From Sulfurimonas sp. HSL3-7 (lineage in GTDB: Bacteria; Campylobacterota; Campylobacteria; Campylobacterales; Sulfurimonadaceae), in assembly GCF_039645985.1 (NCBI RefSeq), contig NZ_CP147919.1, positions 62,001 to 126,000 on the forward strand: a stretch of 64,000 bases of DNA, given 5' to 3'. Shown here piece after piece: positions 52,007-60,762 of the stretch. How positions within the stretch are numbered: position 1 is the stretch's first letter; each line of letters starts with the position of its first letter. The notes below the pieces were generated by a model that ran no database searches, was not told the origin of the DNA, and saw only the letters and a list, made by a program, of their open reading frames with translations. Both the position numbers and the translations under genes were made by a program.

Positions 52007-52915
52007 TTAGATGTAGTCCAGAACTTTAACAAAAACAAAGACAATACCCAAAAAAAGGAGGGAGGTGATAAAGACCTGCACCGTCGTATCGCGCGGGCGG
52101 CAGTTGTAGAGTGATGCCAGGTTGACGTTGGCAACGGCCAGCGGCATGATCAGCTCCATAAAGAGAACCCCCTCGATCATCTCGTCAAGCTCCACAAAAC
52201 GGAGCACGCCGTAGGTGATCACCGGCAGCAGCAGAAACTTGATAAGGTTGATCCAGCCGGTAAGCATCAAATTGATCTCGCGGATCTTCACTCCGTAAAG
52301 GTAGATACCGAAGAGGACCAGCTGCATCGTCATAGAGGCATAGGCACCCATCATCAGGGTGTTTGAGACGACGGCACCGGGGGTGTAACCGGCAAGGTTG
52401 AGCGCAATGGCGGCCATGGCCGCCCAGAGGATAGGGAGCTTGACGATGTTAAGCAGCGACTTTCTGACATCGAAGGTTCCCCTTGAGTAGAAGTAGACCC
52501 CGACGGTGTAGACAAAGAAGACATTGACAAGGTTGATCACCGTCGTATAGGGGATGGACTCCTCTCCGAAGATAGCGATACCGAGAGGGATACCGAGGTT
52601 GCCCGTGTTGCCGATAAGCGCGGCGACGGTGGCGATGGAACGCTCTTTTGGGTCCTTGAAAAGGGACCGCACCAAGGGCAGCATCAGCATCAGGACAACG
52701 GCAATAATGAACAGGTAGAGCAGCGGTGCATAAAGAAAGGTGGTATCGATGGGACGCTTCAGAAGACCCCAGAGGGTGAGGAAGATCTGTAAAAAATAGA
52801 CGGAGAGCAGCGTAAGCGTCCGTTCATCTATCTTCTCTTTGAAGCTTCTCTTCGCGACAAAGCCGACGGCGATAAAAAGGTAGATGCCGAGAACGGAAAA
52901 AAATACAGATGTCAT
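52007..52915 (-). CDS. AEC-family (auxin efflux carrier) transporter
   Basis: A 302-residue membrane protein with about ten hydrophobic helices arranged as two five-helix halves. The family feature GNTGNLGIPLGIAIFGEESI (about 96-115) and the later MELIMPLAVANVNLASLY (about 250) mark it as AEC. Bacterial members move dicarboxylates, malonate or amino-acid-like anions; substrate is not evident. It lies close upstream of the thioredoxin gene and is divergent from the SdhAB-like genes. Confidence 0.88.
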   Translation of the reverse strand: MTSVFFSVLGIYLFIAVGFVAKRSFKEKIDERTLTLLSVYFLQIFLTLWGLLKRPIDTTFLYAPLLYLFIIAVVLMLMLPLVRSLFKDPKERSIATVAALIGNTGNLGIPLGIAIFGEESIPYTTVINLVNVFFVYTVGVYFYSRGTFDVRKSLLNIVKLPILWAAMAAIALNLAGYTPGAVVSNTLMMGAYASMTMQLVLFGIYLYGVKIREINLMLTGWINLIKFLLLPVITYGVLRFVELDEMIEGVLFMELIMPLAVANVNLASLYNCRPRDTTVQVFITSLLFLGIVFVFVKVLDYI

Positions 52916-53025
52916 AATCGTATTATAGCCTACTGCCGTCGAATTGGAACGGTGAATGCATAACTAAAAATCTTAGAGAAGGCTTTGTTCTGAGGGCGAG
53001 TGTCATTGCCTAACAACGAATTCGC

Positions 53026-53031
53026 TAAAAT
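53026..53031 (+). promoter_or_regulatory. -10 box of the sdhA-like gene
   Basis: TAAAAT at 53026-53031 (GCTAAAAT context) predicts transcription start near 53038, about 20 nt before the ATG at 53057. This makes the upstream GTG at 53000 impossible as translation start for this transcript. Confidence 0.6.
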
Positions 53032-53056
53032 ACACGCAACACAATTGGAAGGGCAG

Positions 53057-54676
53057 ATGATGGTTGATGTTTTAGTAATCGGCAGCGGCGGTGCCGGTAT
53101 GGTCGCAGCGCTTAGTGCGAAAGAGGCAGGGGCCACGGTTGCCATTTTGGGCAAGAGTTATCCGACCCGCTCACAGACCTCGATGGCACAGGGCGGTATC
53201 AATGCCGCGATCGGTGAAGAGGACAGTATTGAACAGCATATCGCCGATACGCTCAAATCTTCCCAGGGGCTTGCCTCCGAAGCGGCCGTGGAGAAGCTTT
53301 GCCGTGACGGCGTCGAGGCGGTAAGATGGCTGGACAGTATCGGTGTGCCTTTTTCGCGTACAGAGGAGAAAAAGATTGCGCAGCGCCGTTTAGGCGGTGC
53401 CTCGGCAGTGCGTGCCTGTTATGCCCAGGACTACACCGGATTGAAGGTACTGCATTCGCTCTATGATACCTGTGTCAAAGAGGGCATTACCTTCTACAAC
53501 GAGTACTTTTTGCTCAACCTTATCCGTCAGACGGACGAGAAGGGCAAGGTAACCGTGGGCGGGGCAACGGCGCTGAACATCAAAACGGGCGAGGTCGAAG
53601 CGTTCAAAGCGAAGACGGTCATTATGGCGACAGGCGGGTACAGCCGTATCTACCAAAAACACTCGACCAACGCCACGGGCTCTACCGGCGACGGGTTGGC
53701 GGCAGCGATCCGGGCGGGTGCCAAACTCAGCGACATGGAGTTTGTCCAGTTCCACCCGACCGGCCTTAAAAACTCATCGATACTGATCTCGGAATCGGCC
53801 CGCGGTGCAGGCGGCTATCTGCTCAATGCGAAGGGTGAGCGTTTTACCGACGAACTGCAGCCCCGTGATGCCCTCTCGCGTGCTATTGCCGAAGAGATCG
53901 AAAAGAGCGGGGAGGTCTTTTTGGACATTCGCCACCTGGGCGAAGCCTTCATCGACCATGAGCTGCCGCAGGAGCGCAAACTGGCCAAACTCTACGAGAA
54001 TGTCGACCCGGTGCATGAACTGGTCCCGATCAAACCGGTTGCCCACTACACAATGGGCGGCATCGCAGTGGATGCCGACTCACAAACAGCGGTTAGCGGT
54101 CTGTTTGCTGCCGGCGAATGTGCCAACCACAACGTCCACGGGGCAAACCGTCTGGGCGGCAACTCGCTTCTTGAGCTGATCGTCTTCGGCCGTCAGGCGG
54201 GAGAGAATGCGGCGAAGACGGCAGCCGCTATAGAAGCAGTTATCGAGGATCCCGAGCAGCTGAAAAAAGATCAGAACTTTGTTCAGGGAGTAAAATACTT
54301 CACCAACCAGATCGATTTCTATGAGAAACGCTACTTCATCGGCAATATCTTCTATAACAATGCCGGTATCAAACGTAACGACATGGGGTTGAAAGCCGTT
54401 CTCGGAGCGATTCGTCAGATACAGAAAGAGCTTCCGTTCATGGGGCCTAAAGACAAGTCTAAAAGCTATAACACCAACCTGGTCGAGTTTATCGAGTTCG
54501 GCAATATGGTCGAGCTGGCCGAGATCATGGTCGTCGGCGCGATTAGCCGCAATGAGAGCCGCGGGGCGCACTACCGTGAAGATATTCCCGATCGTAACGA
54601 CACCGTTTACGGTGCCCACACCATCTCATGGCGTGAAGACGGCGTTCTCTGCGTCGATTTTCTAAATAAGTTTTAA
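53057..54676 (+). CDS. sdhA: Succinate dehydrogenase/fumarate reductase-type flavoprotein subunit
   Basis: A 539-residue FAD subunit. It has the dinucleotide-binding GSGGAGMVAAL (9-19), then RSQTSMAQGGINAA, LSDMEFVQFHPTG, LQPRDALSRAI with the catalytic Arg, AHYTMGGI and GANRLGGNSLLELIVFG. Substrate residues of the Sdh/Frd family are present, but the His that carries covalent FAD in SdhA/FrdA (RSHT) is Gln40 here, so FAD is probably bound non-covalently. Relatives are the thiol- or methylmenaquinol-linked fumarate reductases (TfrA/MfrA) and L-aspartate oxidase; the GANRLGGNS motif favours the first. The start at 53057 (or ATG 53060) follows GGAAGGG and the -10 box at 53026. Confidence 0.9.
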   Translation: MMVDVLVIGSGGAGMVAALSAKEAGATVAILGKSYPTRSQTSMAQGGINAAIGEEDSIEQHIADTLKSSQGLASEAAVEKLCRDGVEAVRWLDSIGVPFSRTEEKKIAQRRLGGASAVRACYAQDYTGLKVLHSLYDTCVKEGITFYNEYFLLNLIRQTDEKGKVTVGGATALNIKTGEVEAFKAKTVIMATGGYSRIYQKHSTNATGSTGDGLAAAIRAGAKLSDMEFVQFHPTGLKNSSILISESARGAGGYLLNAKGERFTDELQPRDALSRAIAEEIEKSGEVFLDIRHLGEAFIDHELPQERKLAKLYENVDPVHELVPIKPVAHYTMGGIAVDADSQTAVSGLFAAGECANHNVHGANRLGGNSLLELIVFGRQAGENAAKTAAAIEAVIEDPEQLKKDQNFVQGVKYFTNQIDFYEKRYFIGNIFYNNAGIKRNDMGLKAVLGAIRQIQKELPFMGPKDKSKSYNTNLVEFIEFGNMVELAEIMVVGAISRNESRGAHYREDIPDRNDTVYGAHTISWREDGVLCVDFLNKF

Positions 54677-54693
54677 CAGGGCAAGGATACGAG

Positions 54694-55419
54694 ATGAAAA
54701 TAGAGATTAAACGCTATATTGACGAGGGCGAGGTTCACGAAGAGAGGCTCGGTTATGAGGTGGATCTGGAGGGGGCGACGCTTCTGGAGATGCTGACGGA
54801 GATCAAGACGAAGCAGGATGCGACATTGAGCTTTGCCTCGGGATGCCGTTCCTCGGTCTGCGGTTCGTGCGCGATGCGCGTGAACGGCAAAGAGGTGTTG
54901 GCCTGCGCCTACAAACCGCAGGAGGGCGACGTCGTCGAACCGCTTAAAAACATGCCTGTTATCCGTGACCTTGTCGTGGACATGCAGAAGGCGCTTGACT
55001 TTACGAAAGTCGCCAAGGCCTGGGCGGGCGAGAGTGACGCGGCAGTCGCCTTGTCAGAAGAGGACGCCGCAGTCAACGAACTGCAGAGCGACTGTATCCT
55101 GTGCGGATCCTGCTACAGCGCCTGCCCGGTCTACGAGGTCAACGGCGAGTTCATCGGCCCCTTCGCCCTGACAAGAAGCTGGCGCTATGTGAGCGACAAA
55201 CGCGAGAGCGATGTCGCAGGCAAGATCGAAGCGGTACAGACCAACGGCATCTGGGACTGCACCCTTTGCGGTGAGTGCGTGCCGGTCTGCCCGCAGGGGA
55301 TCGCGCCGAAATCCGACATCGACATGCTTCGCAACAAGAGCGGCATTTTGGGGTACATGGATCCTAAGTTTGTCGGCGGCTTCGGCGGCGGGCTTGATTT
55401 CGGAGCACCGAGTTTTTAA
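54694..55419 (+). CDS. sdhB: Succinate dehydrogenase/fumarate reductase-type iron-sulfur subunit
   Basis: A 241-residue Fe-S subunit. An N-terminal [2Fe-2S] domain has CRSSVCGSC and a downstream Cys (about 50-71). The C-terminal domain has two complete ferredoxin motifs: CILCGSCYSACP (Cys134/137/140/144) and CTLCGECVPVCP (Cys189/192/195/199). In ordinary SdhB/FrdB the second motif lacks the residue-192 cysteine and holds a [3Fe-4S] centre next to the quinone, so a [4Fe-4S] centre is expected here. No membrane anchor or CCG-domain (SdhE/TfrB C-terminal) gene follows; the next 780 bp are non-coding. The electron partner is unknown. Confidence 0.92.
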   Translation: MKIEIKRYIDEGEVHEERLGYEVDLEGATLLEMLTEIKTKQDATLSFASGCRSSVCGSCAMRVNGKEVLACAYKPQEGDVVEPLKNMPVIRDLVVDMQKALDFTKVAKAWAGESDAAVALSEEDAAVNELQSDCILCGSCYSACPVYEVNGEFIGPFALTRSWRYVSDKRESDVAGKIEAVQTNGIWDCTLCGECVPVCPQGIAPKSDIDMLRNKSGILGYMDPKFVGGFGGGLDFGAPSF

Positions 55420-55473
55420 GATCTGAAACTGTTGTTATTGTTGGCGGAACTGATAACTTTTGTCGCATACACT

Positions 55474-55503
55474 CTTACTTTTTTACGCCGCAAAAAAAGT
55501 AAG
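55474..55503. terminator. Inverted repeat after the sdhAB-like genes
   Basis: An 11-bp perfect stem (CTTACTTTTTT/AAAAAAGTAAG) around an 8-nt loop. The stem itself has the T run, and no T run follows it on either strand, so it is only a possible terminator. Confidence 0.35.
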
Positions 55504-56160
55504 CAAAAAAGCTCTCTCAACGGCTTCGAGGTCGGCTGGCTGCCGACTACCTTCCTTTCATTATACTGCCGCGCTGATGCTAACGCATAACAGCTTGGCG
55601 CGTCGGCTAAAAAATGCAAAGCAGTTTGCCTTTTTCTTTACGCCTTTGGCTCTAAAAATCCCTAACTCGCTGACGCTCAGACAGAGTGATTTTCTTAACG
55701 AGAAAAAGAGAGTTCCAGTCAGCTCTGCAGATGTTTCGAAAAGAGCCAAGCGGTGACGCATCTTTTTGAGTCTAAAAGCTTTCGCATTTCAATTCGGCTA
55801 TGCCTCTTTGTATTAAGCAACAGACTGACATCCAATTACTATATTTTCAATAAAGTTTGTGCTCCTTTTTTGTCATGACATTAATTCCGGCAGAAGTGAC
55901 GGAACGCCAACTGTTGAAAATTGAAAGTTCGAGTAGTAACGGTAGCCGTCAGGTTCTTGCTCTTCTTCTTTTTCGTTAGTTTTTCTTCTTGAGCTAGCAA
56001 GAAGAAAAAGTGACATCACTACTATCAAATTCAATTTAAAACAGCTTACATTATCATTCAATGTCAAAATTCCTTCACACTATCAGCCCAAACAAATCAT
56101 AAAACCCGCTGTTGCTTCATCCTTAAGCAACCCAATCAAAAAAACTCAGTTTGCTTTTGT

Positions 56161-56166
56161 TATACT
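56161..56166 (+). promoter_or_regulatory. Extended -10 promoter of yajQ
   Basis: TG-T-TATACT (hexamer 56161-56166) lies 33 bp upstream of the yajQ ATG, in the same TGn-hexamer form as other promoters in the window. Confidence 0.55.
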
Positions 56167-56199
56167 CGGTTAGTATATTCATTTTATAAGCGAGAAACA

Positions 56200-56697
56200 A
56201 TGGCAAAAGAACATTCAGTAGATATTTCCGCCAAGATCGACATGCAGGATTTTAAAGATGCGATCCTTCAGGCAACGCGCGAAGTGGGGAACCGTTTTGA
56301 CTTTAAAGGGATCACCTGCGAGATCGACTACAATGAAAAAGCGAAAACCCTGACCTTAACAACGTCGAGTGATAACAAACTCGAAGCGCTCCAGGATATC
56401 GTGATAGGCCGTCTGCTCAAACACAACCTCAGTTCCAAGGTCCTTGATGAGGCGAAAGTCGAAGACAGCAGCGGAGGAAACCGCCGTATCGTCTACAAGA
56501 TCGTTGATTACATCGAGTCCAAAGAGGCGAAAAAGATCGTCGCCGAGATCAAAAAGATGAAGATCAAGGGGAGCGCTGTTTTGGAGGGGGACCATATCCG
56601 TGTTAAATCAAAACAGATCGATGAGCTTCAAAAAGTGATCAGAGAGATACGCGCGATGGAGTGGGACGCGCCGTTAGTCTTTGAAAACATGCGATAA
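56200..56697 (+). CDS. yajQ: YajQ-family nucleotide (cyclic di-GMP)-binding protein
   Basis: A 165-residue protein beginning MAKEHSVDISAKIDMQDFKDAI, followed by EVGNRFDFKGITCEIDY, KVEDSSGGNRRIVYKI and VKSKQIDELQKVIREI near the end. This is the full YajQ family with two RNA-recognition-like folds. Members bind cyclic di-GMP or nucleic acid; the role in this lineage is not established. It is followed at 56 bp by the HTH/coiled-coil gene. Confidence 0.95.
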   Translation: MAKEHSVDISAKIDMQDFKDAILQATREVGNRFDFKGITCEIDYNEKAKTLTLTTSSDNKLEALQDIVIGRLLKHNLSSKVLDEAKVEDSSGGNRRIVYKIVDYIESKEAKKIVAEIKKMKIKGSAVLEGDHIRVKSKQIDELQKVIREIRAMEWDAPLVFENMR

Positions 56698-56753
56698 ACA
56701 ATCATAAAAGTCGATGTGTCCGGACGCATCACTGTTAAAACCCAGGAGTGAAG

Positions 56754-57398
56754 ATGAGCAAAATGACCGTAGCCGAAGCTGCCGAACACTACAAGGTCTC
56801 AAAAGAGGCGATCCACAACCGCATCCGCCGCGGGACGCTTGACTGCGTTATTGAACACGGTATCAAGTATGTAGTCATGGACGATGCAAAAAATCCCCCG
56901 GCGCAAAACAGTGCCGGAAATGACAAATATTACAGCTATATCGAGCAGGAGAACAGCGCGCTAAAAGCAAAGATCGCAGAGTTGGAGGGTGAAACACGCT
57001 CCCTGCGTGAGCAGCGTGAGCAGATGCTGATCGCGGAAAAAGAGAAGATCGAGCAGATCTATAAAGAGCGCGATGCCCAGCTGAAAAATGTATTGCAGGT
57101 GGTGGCTTCGAAATTCCTGACCCATCAAAACATGGATACGGTGATCGAAGAGGCGGTCGCGTCGGATGAAGTTCTGTATGATGATCCTGCTGAGGATGTC
57201 ATCGATGTCCTCGATGAAGAGCACGATCTTGTCTCTTTGAAACAGTTCCTGAAACTGAAGATGTTCTCCAAGAAAAAACGCGAGAAAATAGCGGCACGTT
57301 TTGAAAAACATGCCGAAGGCGACGCCCGTATTATCGTCTCTGACAATAAGTTCTATCTCAAACCGAACCACTTCGACTACAGTGATCTGATCCGATAA
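56754..57398 (+). CDS. HTH DNA-binding protein with coiled coil
   Basis: A 214-residue protein. Residues about 2-45 look like an excisionase/MerR-type helix-turn-helix (MTVAEAAEHYKVSKEAIHNRIRRGTL). Residues about 62-115 form a charged coiled coil (ENSALKAKIAELEGETRSLREQ...). A C-terminal domain ends with DNKFYLKPNHFDYSDLIR. I do not know the family's job; a regulator or nucleoid-associated protein is plausible. I choose ATG 56754 over GTG 56748 because GGAG at 56745-56748 is then 5 nt upstream. Confidence 0.7.
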   Translation: MSKMTVAEAAEHYKVSKEAIHNRIRRGTLDCVIEHGIKYVVMDDAKNPPAQNSAGNDKYYSYIEQENSALKAKIAELEGETRSLREQREQMLIAEKEKIEQIYKERDAQLKNVLQVVASKFLTHQNMDTVIEEAVASDEVLYDDPAEDVIDVLDEEHDLVSLKQFLKLKMFSKKKREKIAARFEKHAEGDARIIVSDNKFYLKPNHFDYSDLIR

Positions 57399-57410
57399 AT
57401 AGTATTGGAA

Positions 57411-57439
57411 GTTATTGGCAACAGATAGTTGCCGATAAC
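57411..57439. terminator. Bidirectional hairpin between convergent genes
   Basis: GTTATTGGCAAC-AGATA-GTTGCCGATAAC forms a 12-bp stem with one T-G pair and a 5-nt loop, placed between the convergent HTH-protein and helicase genes. It has no long T run on either side, so efficiency is uncertain. Confidence 0.5.
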
Positions 57440-57471
57440 ATAGACAAACGCTACAACGTCAGACCCGGAGG

Positions 57472-60288
57472 TCATCGTCTTCTTTTCGGTCTTACATCGC
57501 CGCTGTTCTGTCTATCAGCTTTTCTCTTTTCCATGTTCATTTTTTTAAAACAGCTTTGACAGATCTGGAACTTCGACTCCAGCGGCAGGGCTTTGGTGCA
57601 TTGGCGGCATCGCGGGACAAAATGGCTCTGTTTTAGCGAGTTTTCGATGAAGTTGTTGAGTGTGATACGGTTCTCTCTCGCTTTTTGCGCATCGATAAAA
57701 TAGTCATCAAAACGGTAGCTCAGCCAGAGGTAGAGCGAGATCTCTTTGACATAATCCTCTGCTTCGAGAAGTTCATCCATGCTCAGCGCATAGCTTCCCA
57801 GGTTGCTCGGCGGAATATAGGGGATAAACTCGTCGTTTTCAAGCAGGTGCAGGTAGCGTTCAAAGGCCGCTACAATAAAGGGTGAACGCAGTGTCAGCGG
57901 GGCACAGGCAAGATGGAACTTGGTCGGGAGGTCGAGATGATACTGGTCGACTATCTGGGCAGCTTCGAGCATGTCCTCCAGGTTGGCAGCGCGGAAAGGG
58001 CCGTTGAACTTCATGTTCTTGACGAAGAACTGAAGGATCTCTTCGAGCGAGTTCTCTTCCAAAATACCGCCGACGAGTTTGATGTGCTCCAGGTTTGCCA
58101 TTACGTTGAAAGGGATCTTGATCGCAGGCGCCTCTTCATGAAACGTGTTTTTAAGATGGATGAGCACATCCGGCCGCAGGGCCCCGACATAGCCTTTTTC
58201 ATGCAGGCCGTACCGCCCCGCACGTCCGGCTATCTGATGGATCTCGGATGGGATGAGCGGACGCTGACTGACGCCGTCAAATTTGTCGCCGCGTGAGAAG
58301 AGAACGGTCTTGATGGGTAGGTTGAGCCCCATGGCGATAGCATCGGTCGCAACCAAGACGTCGGTCTCTCCTTCCCGAAAGCGCCGGGCCTCTTCACGGC
58401 GAACCTCGGGAGAGAGATTGCCATAGACGACACTTACACGGTAGTTTTTGGAGAGCTGCTGTTTAAGCCGAAGCACGTTCGCACGTGAAAAAGCGATAAC
58501 GGCGGTGGCCGGGTGGATCTCATTGATCGGGGTGGCATGTGAGAGCAGCTCCAAAGGGTTTTTGCGTTCAAAGTCTATGATCTCAAGGGGTTCGTTCAGG
58601 TATTCTGCCAAGGCGATGACAGCCTCTTTGACGTTGGGCGAACCGGTCATGATGACGGTCTTGGCGGGGGCACCGATGATGGCATTGGCCCAGGCCCAAC
58701 CGCGGTCACGGTCGTCGATCATCTGCACTTCATCGATGACACAGACATCCACGTCCGTTTCGAAATTGAGCATCTCTATCGTGGATGAGATATGGGTGGC
58801 CTCTTCGTTGATAAGCTGCTCCTCCCCCGTGATCAGGGAACTGGCAATCCCCTCTTTTTTCAGGGTCTCATAACCCTCCAGAGCCAGAAGCCGCAACGGG
58901 GCAAGGTAGTAGCCGGTATCCGCTTTTTCCAGCGCTTTCACCGCCTGGTAGGTCTTACCGCTGTTGGTCGGACCGATATGCAATACGAGTTTACGACGCA
59001 GTTCCCGGGCCAGGGGAAAAAGGTTTTTAAAGTCGCGGATAGTGCGGGCAAGAAGTTGCTGGCGCTGGTGTTTTAGCAGGGCATCGTGTATGGAGTCGTT
59101 GAATCGGCCTAAGACGCGTTTAGCCGCTTTTCTTGAGATAAGAAGATCCTCATGAAGCTGCGGGAGCAGAAATTCGAGGATTTTTTCGCTGATCTCCTCG
59201 TCGCCGAGCTGGAGCGCGGCCGCCGCCTCTTTGGCACTGTTTAGCAGTGCTTCATACTCCTGAAGAAAATGGGCCTCATGCTCTTTTTGTTCGCAACGGA
59301 GCTTTTCAGAGAGGTCAAGAGACTCTCCCGACCATATTGTCCGCAGGGTCTCATCTTTGGGCAGGATAAGATGAAGTTCATAAGCGATGGAATGCTCTGT
59401 TTGAGGCGGCTTAAAGTCGGTATTGATGACGATGATGATCTCAGTGAGGGTCTGTGCAAGAGAGTGCAGCGGAATGCTCTGTGCGATGATCCTTGTGAGG
59501 ATCTCGTCATTTAAGGCGAACCGTGTCACATTGCTGTCAGGCTGGGCTCTTTTGATCGCAGATACCATCTCCTCATCCGACAGGTAAGGGTGCGGTTTGG
59601 CAATACCCTGCAAGAAGGCAGAGAGCTCATTCTGTTTTAGAGTGGTTAGTGCTGTTTTTGTCTCGGTTAGCTCGCTGATGATCTGTTCCGCAGGTGCCTC
59701 CTGTAAAAAAGAAAAAGGAAAAGCTTTTGTTTTCAACGGCTGGATCTTTCGAAACGTCTCGCCATGGATATTGTATTGGAGAGAGGCGTTGAACTCCAGC
59801 CTGTCTTCGATGTCGAAGTGCCCTTGCACCGCTCTTTCTATCTCTGCTTTTTTCTGCTCAAAACGGATCAGCTCCAGTTTGCTTTGAAGTTTGAAGAGGT
59901 TGATCTTTCGGGTGCGCACGTCGCTAAAGGCTTTATGCAGTTCGATGCGCTCCTCATCGGTGACATCAAGCTCTTCGAGCAGTTCATCGATCCTGTCGCT
60001 GCGTTCATGCTGACTGGCCTTGGGCGTTGTCGGCAGATAGACTTTGCCCTCGGCCTTAAAAAAATCGACAATATGACGTCGCAGTTCTATGTCGGCTTCC
60101 GACCAGAGGGTGCGATAGATGCGCAGCAGGGATTTCTTGGAATAGCTTTCCGGTACAAGACCGAGCGTATGGGCAAGTTCGATCAGCGTTTTTTCGTCAA
60201 CGCGTTCGATACCGGCATCAAAACCCTCTTCGCCGAAATAGTGGCGGATGGTCTGATTGAGTTTAATGAATTTTTTCTTTTTAGACAT
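57472..60288 (-). CDS. Suv3-like superfamily 2 RNA helicase
   Basis: A 938-residue helicase. The N-terminal 430 residues are helical and not recognised. Motif I is HIGPTNSGKTYQAV, motif II is the unusual DEVQM seen in Suv3, motif III TGSPN, and the second RecA domain has VATDAIAMGLNLPIKTVLF and QIAGRAGRYG. A Suv3-type C-terminal domain follows, and the tail has a CxxC...CxxC zinc ribbon (CRQC...CQSC) and a basic end. Suv3 is best known from mitochondria and alphaproteobacteria as an RNA-degradosome helicase, so a role in RNA turnover is likely. It is convergent with the HTH gene and monocistronic. Confidence 0.88.
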   Translation of the reverse strand: MSKKKKFIKLNQTIRHYFGEEGFDAGIERVDEKTLIELAHTLGLVPESYSKKSLLRIYRTLWSEADIELRRHIVDFFKAEGKVYLPTTPKASQHERSDRIDELLEELDVTDEERIELHKAFSDVRTRKINLFKLQSKLELIRFEQKKAEIERAVQGHFDIEDRLEFNASLQYNIHGETFRKIQPLKTKAFPFSFLQEAPAEQIISELTETKTALTTLKQNELSAFLQGIAKPHPYLSDEEMVSAIKRAQPDSNVTRFALNDEILTRIIAQSIPLHSLAQTLTEIIIVINTDFKPPQTEHSIAYELHLILPKDETLRTIWSGESLDLSEKLRCEQKEHEAHFLQEYEALLNSAKEAAAALQLGDEEISEKILEFLLPQLHEDLLISRKAAKRVLGRFNDSIHDALLKHQRQQLLARTIRDFKNLFPLARELRRKLVLHIGPTNSGKTYQAVKALEKADTGYYLAPLRLLALEGYETLKKEGIASSLITGEEQLINEEATHISSTIEMLNFETDVDVCVIDEVQMIDDRDRGWAWANAIIGAPAKTVIMTGSPNVKEAVIALAEYLNEPLEIIDFERKNPLELLSHATPINEIHPATAVIAFSRANVLRLKQQLSKNYRVSVVYGNLSPEVRREEARRFREGETDVLVATDAIAMGLNLPIKTVLFSRGDKFDGVSQRPLIPSEIHQIAGRAGRYGLHEKGYVGALRPDVLIHLKNTFHEEAPAIKIPFNVMANLEHIKLVGGILEENSLEEILQFFVKNMKFNGPFRAANLEDMLEAAQIVDQYHLDLPTKFHLACAPLTLRSPFIVAAFERYLHLLENDEFIPYIPPSNLGSYALSMDELLEAEDYVKEISLYLWLSYRFDDYFIDAQKARENRITLNNFIENSLKQSHFVPRCRQCTKALPLESKFQICQSCFKKMNMEKRKADRQNSGDVRPKRRR

Positions 60289-60392
60289 AAGAAAGTGTAG
60301 TTAGTTTTGGGTTAGTTTCGGGTTAGTTTCGGGTGATTGCTGAAGTTTTAGCGCTAGTCTTAAAACAAAGTACAAAATGGCGGAAGCTTTGT

Positions 60393-60398
60393 TAGAAT
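60393..60398 (+). promoter_or_regulatory. Extended -10 promoter of the rhodanese-like gene
   Basis: TG-T-TAGAAT (hexamer 60393-60398) predicts transcription from about 60405. The in-frame TTG at 60400 therefore lies upstream of the transcript start, which supports ATG 60424 as translation start. Confidence 0.55.
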
Positions 60399-60423
60399 TT
60401 TGAAAAACAATGGGCTGAATACG

Positions 60424-60762
60424 ATGAATGAACAATTTCCGGATGAGTGGACGCAGGAGCAGTTTCTGCGTGAAAAAGAGCGTTTGGCAAAAGAGGGTGT
60501 AAAAGTTTTGTTGATCGATACGATTCTTTCGCCGATAGAGAAGGCCGATACGGTGGTTTACAACCCTTTTGAGCTGCAAAACGAGCCTGAGGGTTCGGTG
60601 TTTGTCTTTTACTGCGATACGGGAAAAGGAACGAAAGAGCGTTTGGAAGAGTTTCGGGCAAGGTTTCCCAAGCAGCACTGTATCTCGCTGCGGGGAGGAC
60701 GCGGCTATTGGCGTAAAAATATGCAGCTTCTGCCCGATAGGCCTGAGGGCAAGAATGAGTAG
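60424..60762 (+). CDS. Small single-domain rhodanese-like protein
   Basis: A 112-residue protein resembling one rhodanese fold: VKVLLIDTILSPIEKADTVVYNPFEL in the first half, then VFVFYCDTGKGTKERLEEFRARF with a Cys in the active-site-loop position (near 69) and ISLRGGRGYW. The match is to the fold rather than to a named subgroup, so the sulfur-transfer role is tentative. The ATG at 60424 has no clear ribosome-binding site. The 3' end overlaps the DUF309 gene by 8 bp. Confidence 0.65.
   Translation: MNEQFPDEWTQEQFLREKERLAKEGVKVLLIDTILSPIEKADTVVYNPFELQNEPEGSVFVFYCDTGKGTKERLEEFRARFPKQHCISLRGGRGYWRKNMQLLPDRPEGKNE

Larger units (their letters stand above)
55420..56199. other. 780-bp region without a recognisable gene
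   Basis: Open frames on both strands are short, compositionally odd and have no ribosome-binding sites. A perfect inverted repeat (CTTACTTTTTT ... AAAAAAGTAAG, 55474-55503, 8-nt loop) lies 55 bp after the sdhB-like stop. The sequence at about 55500-55760 has the look of a dispersed intergenic repeat, but I cannot count copies here. The last part holds the yajQ promoter. Confidence 0.45.

Noticed and set aside
53000-53056. GTG start at 53000 for the sdhA-like gene
   Set aside because: A -10 box at 53026-53031 lies inside this stretch, and the family N-terminus and ribosome-binding site match ATG 53057/53060.
55460-55761. Short frames on both strands after the sdhB-like gene
   Set aside because: Low-complexity translations rich in Phe, Ser, Lys and Leu, no ribosome-binding site, and overlapping on both strands; more likely a non-coding repeat.
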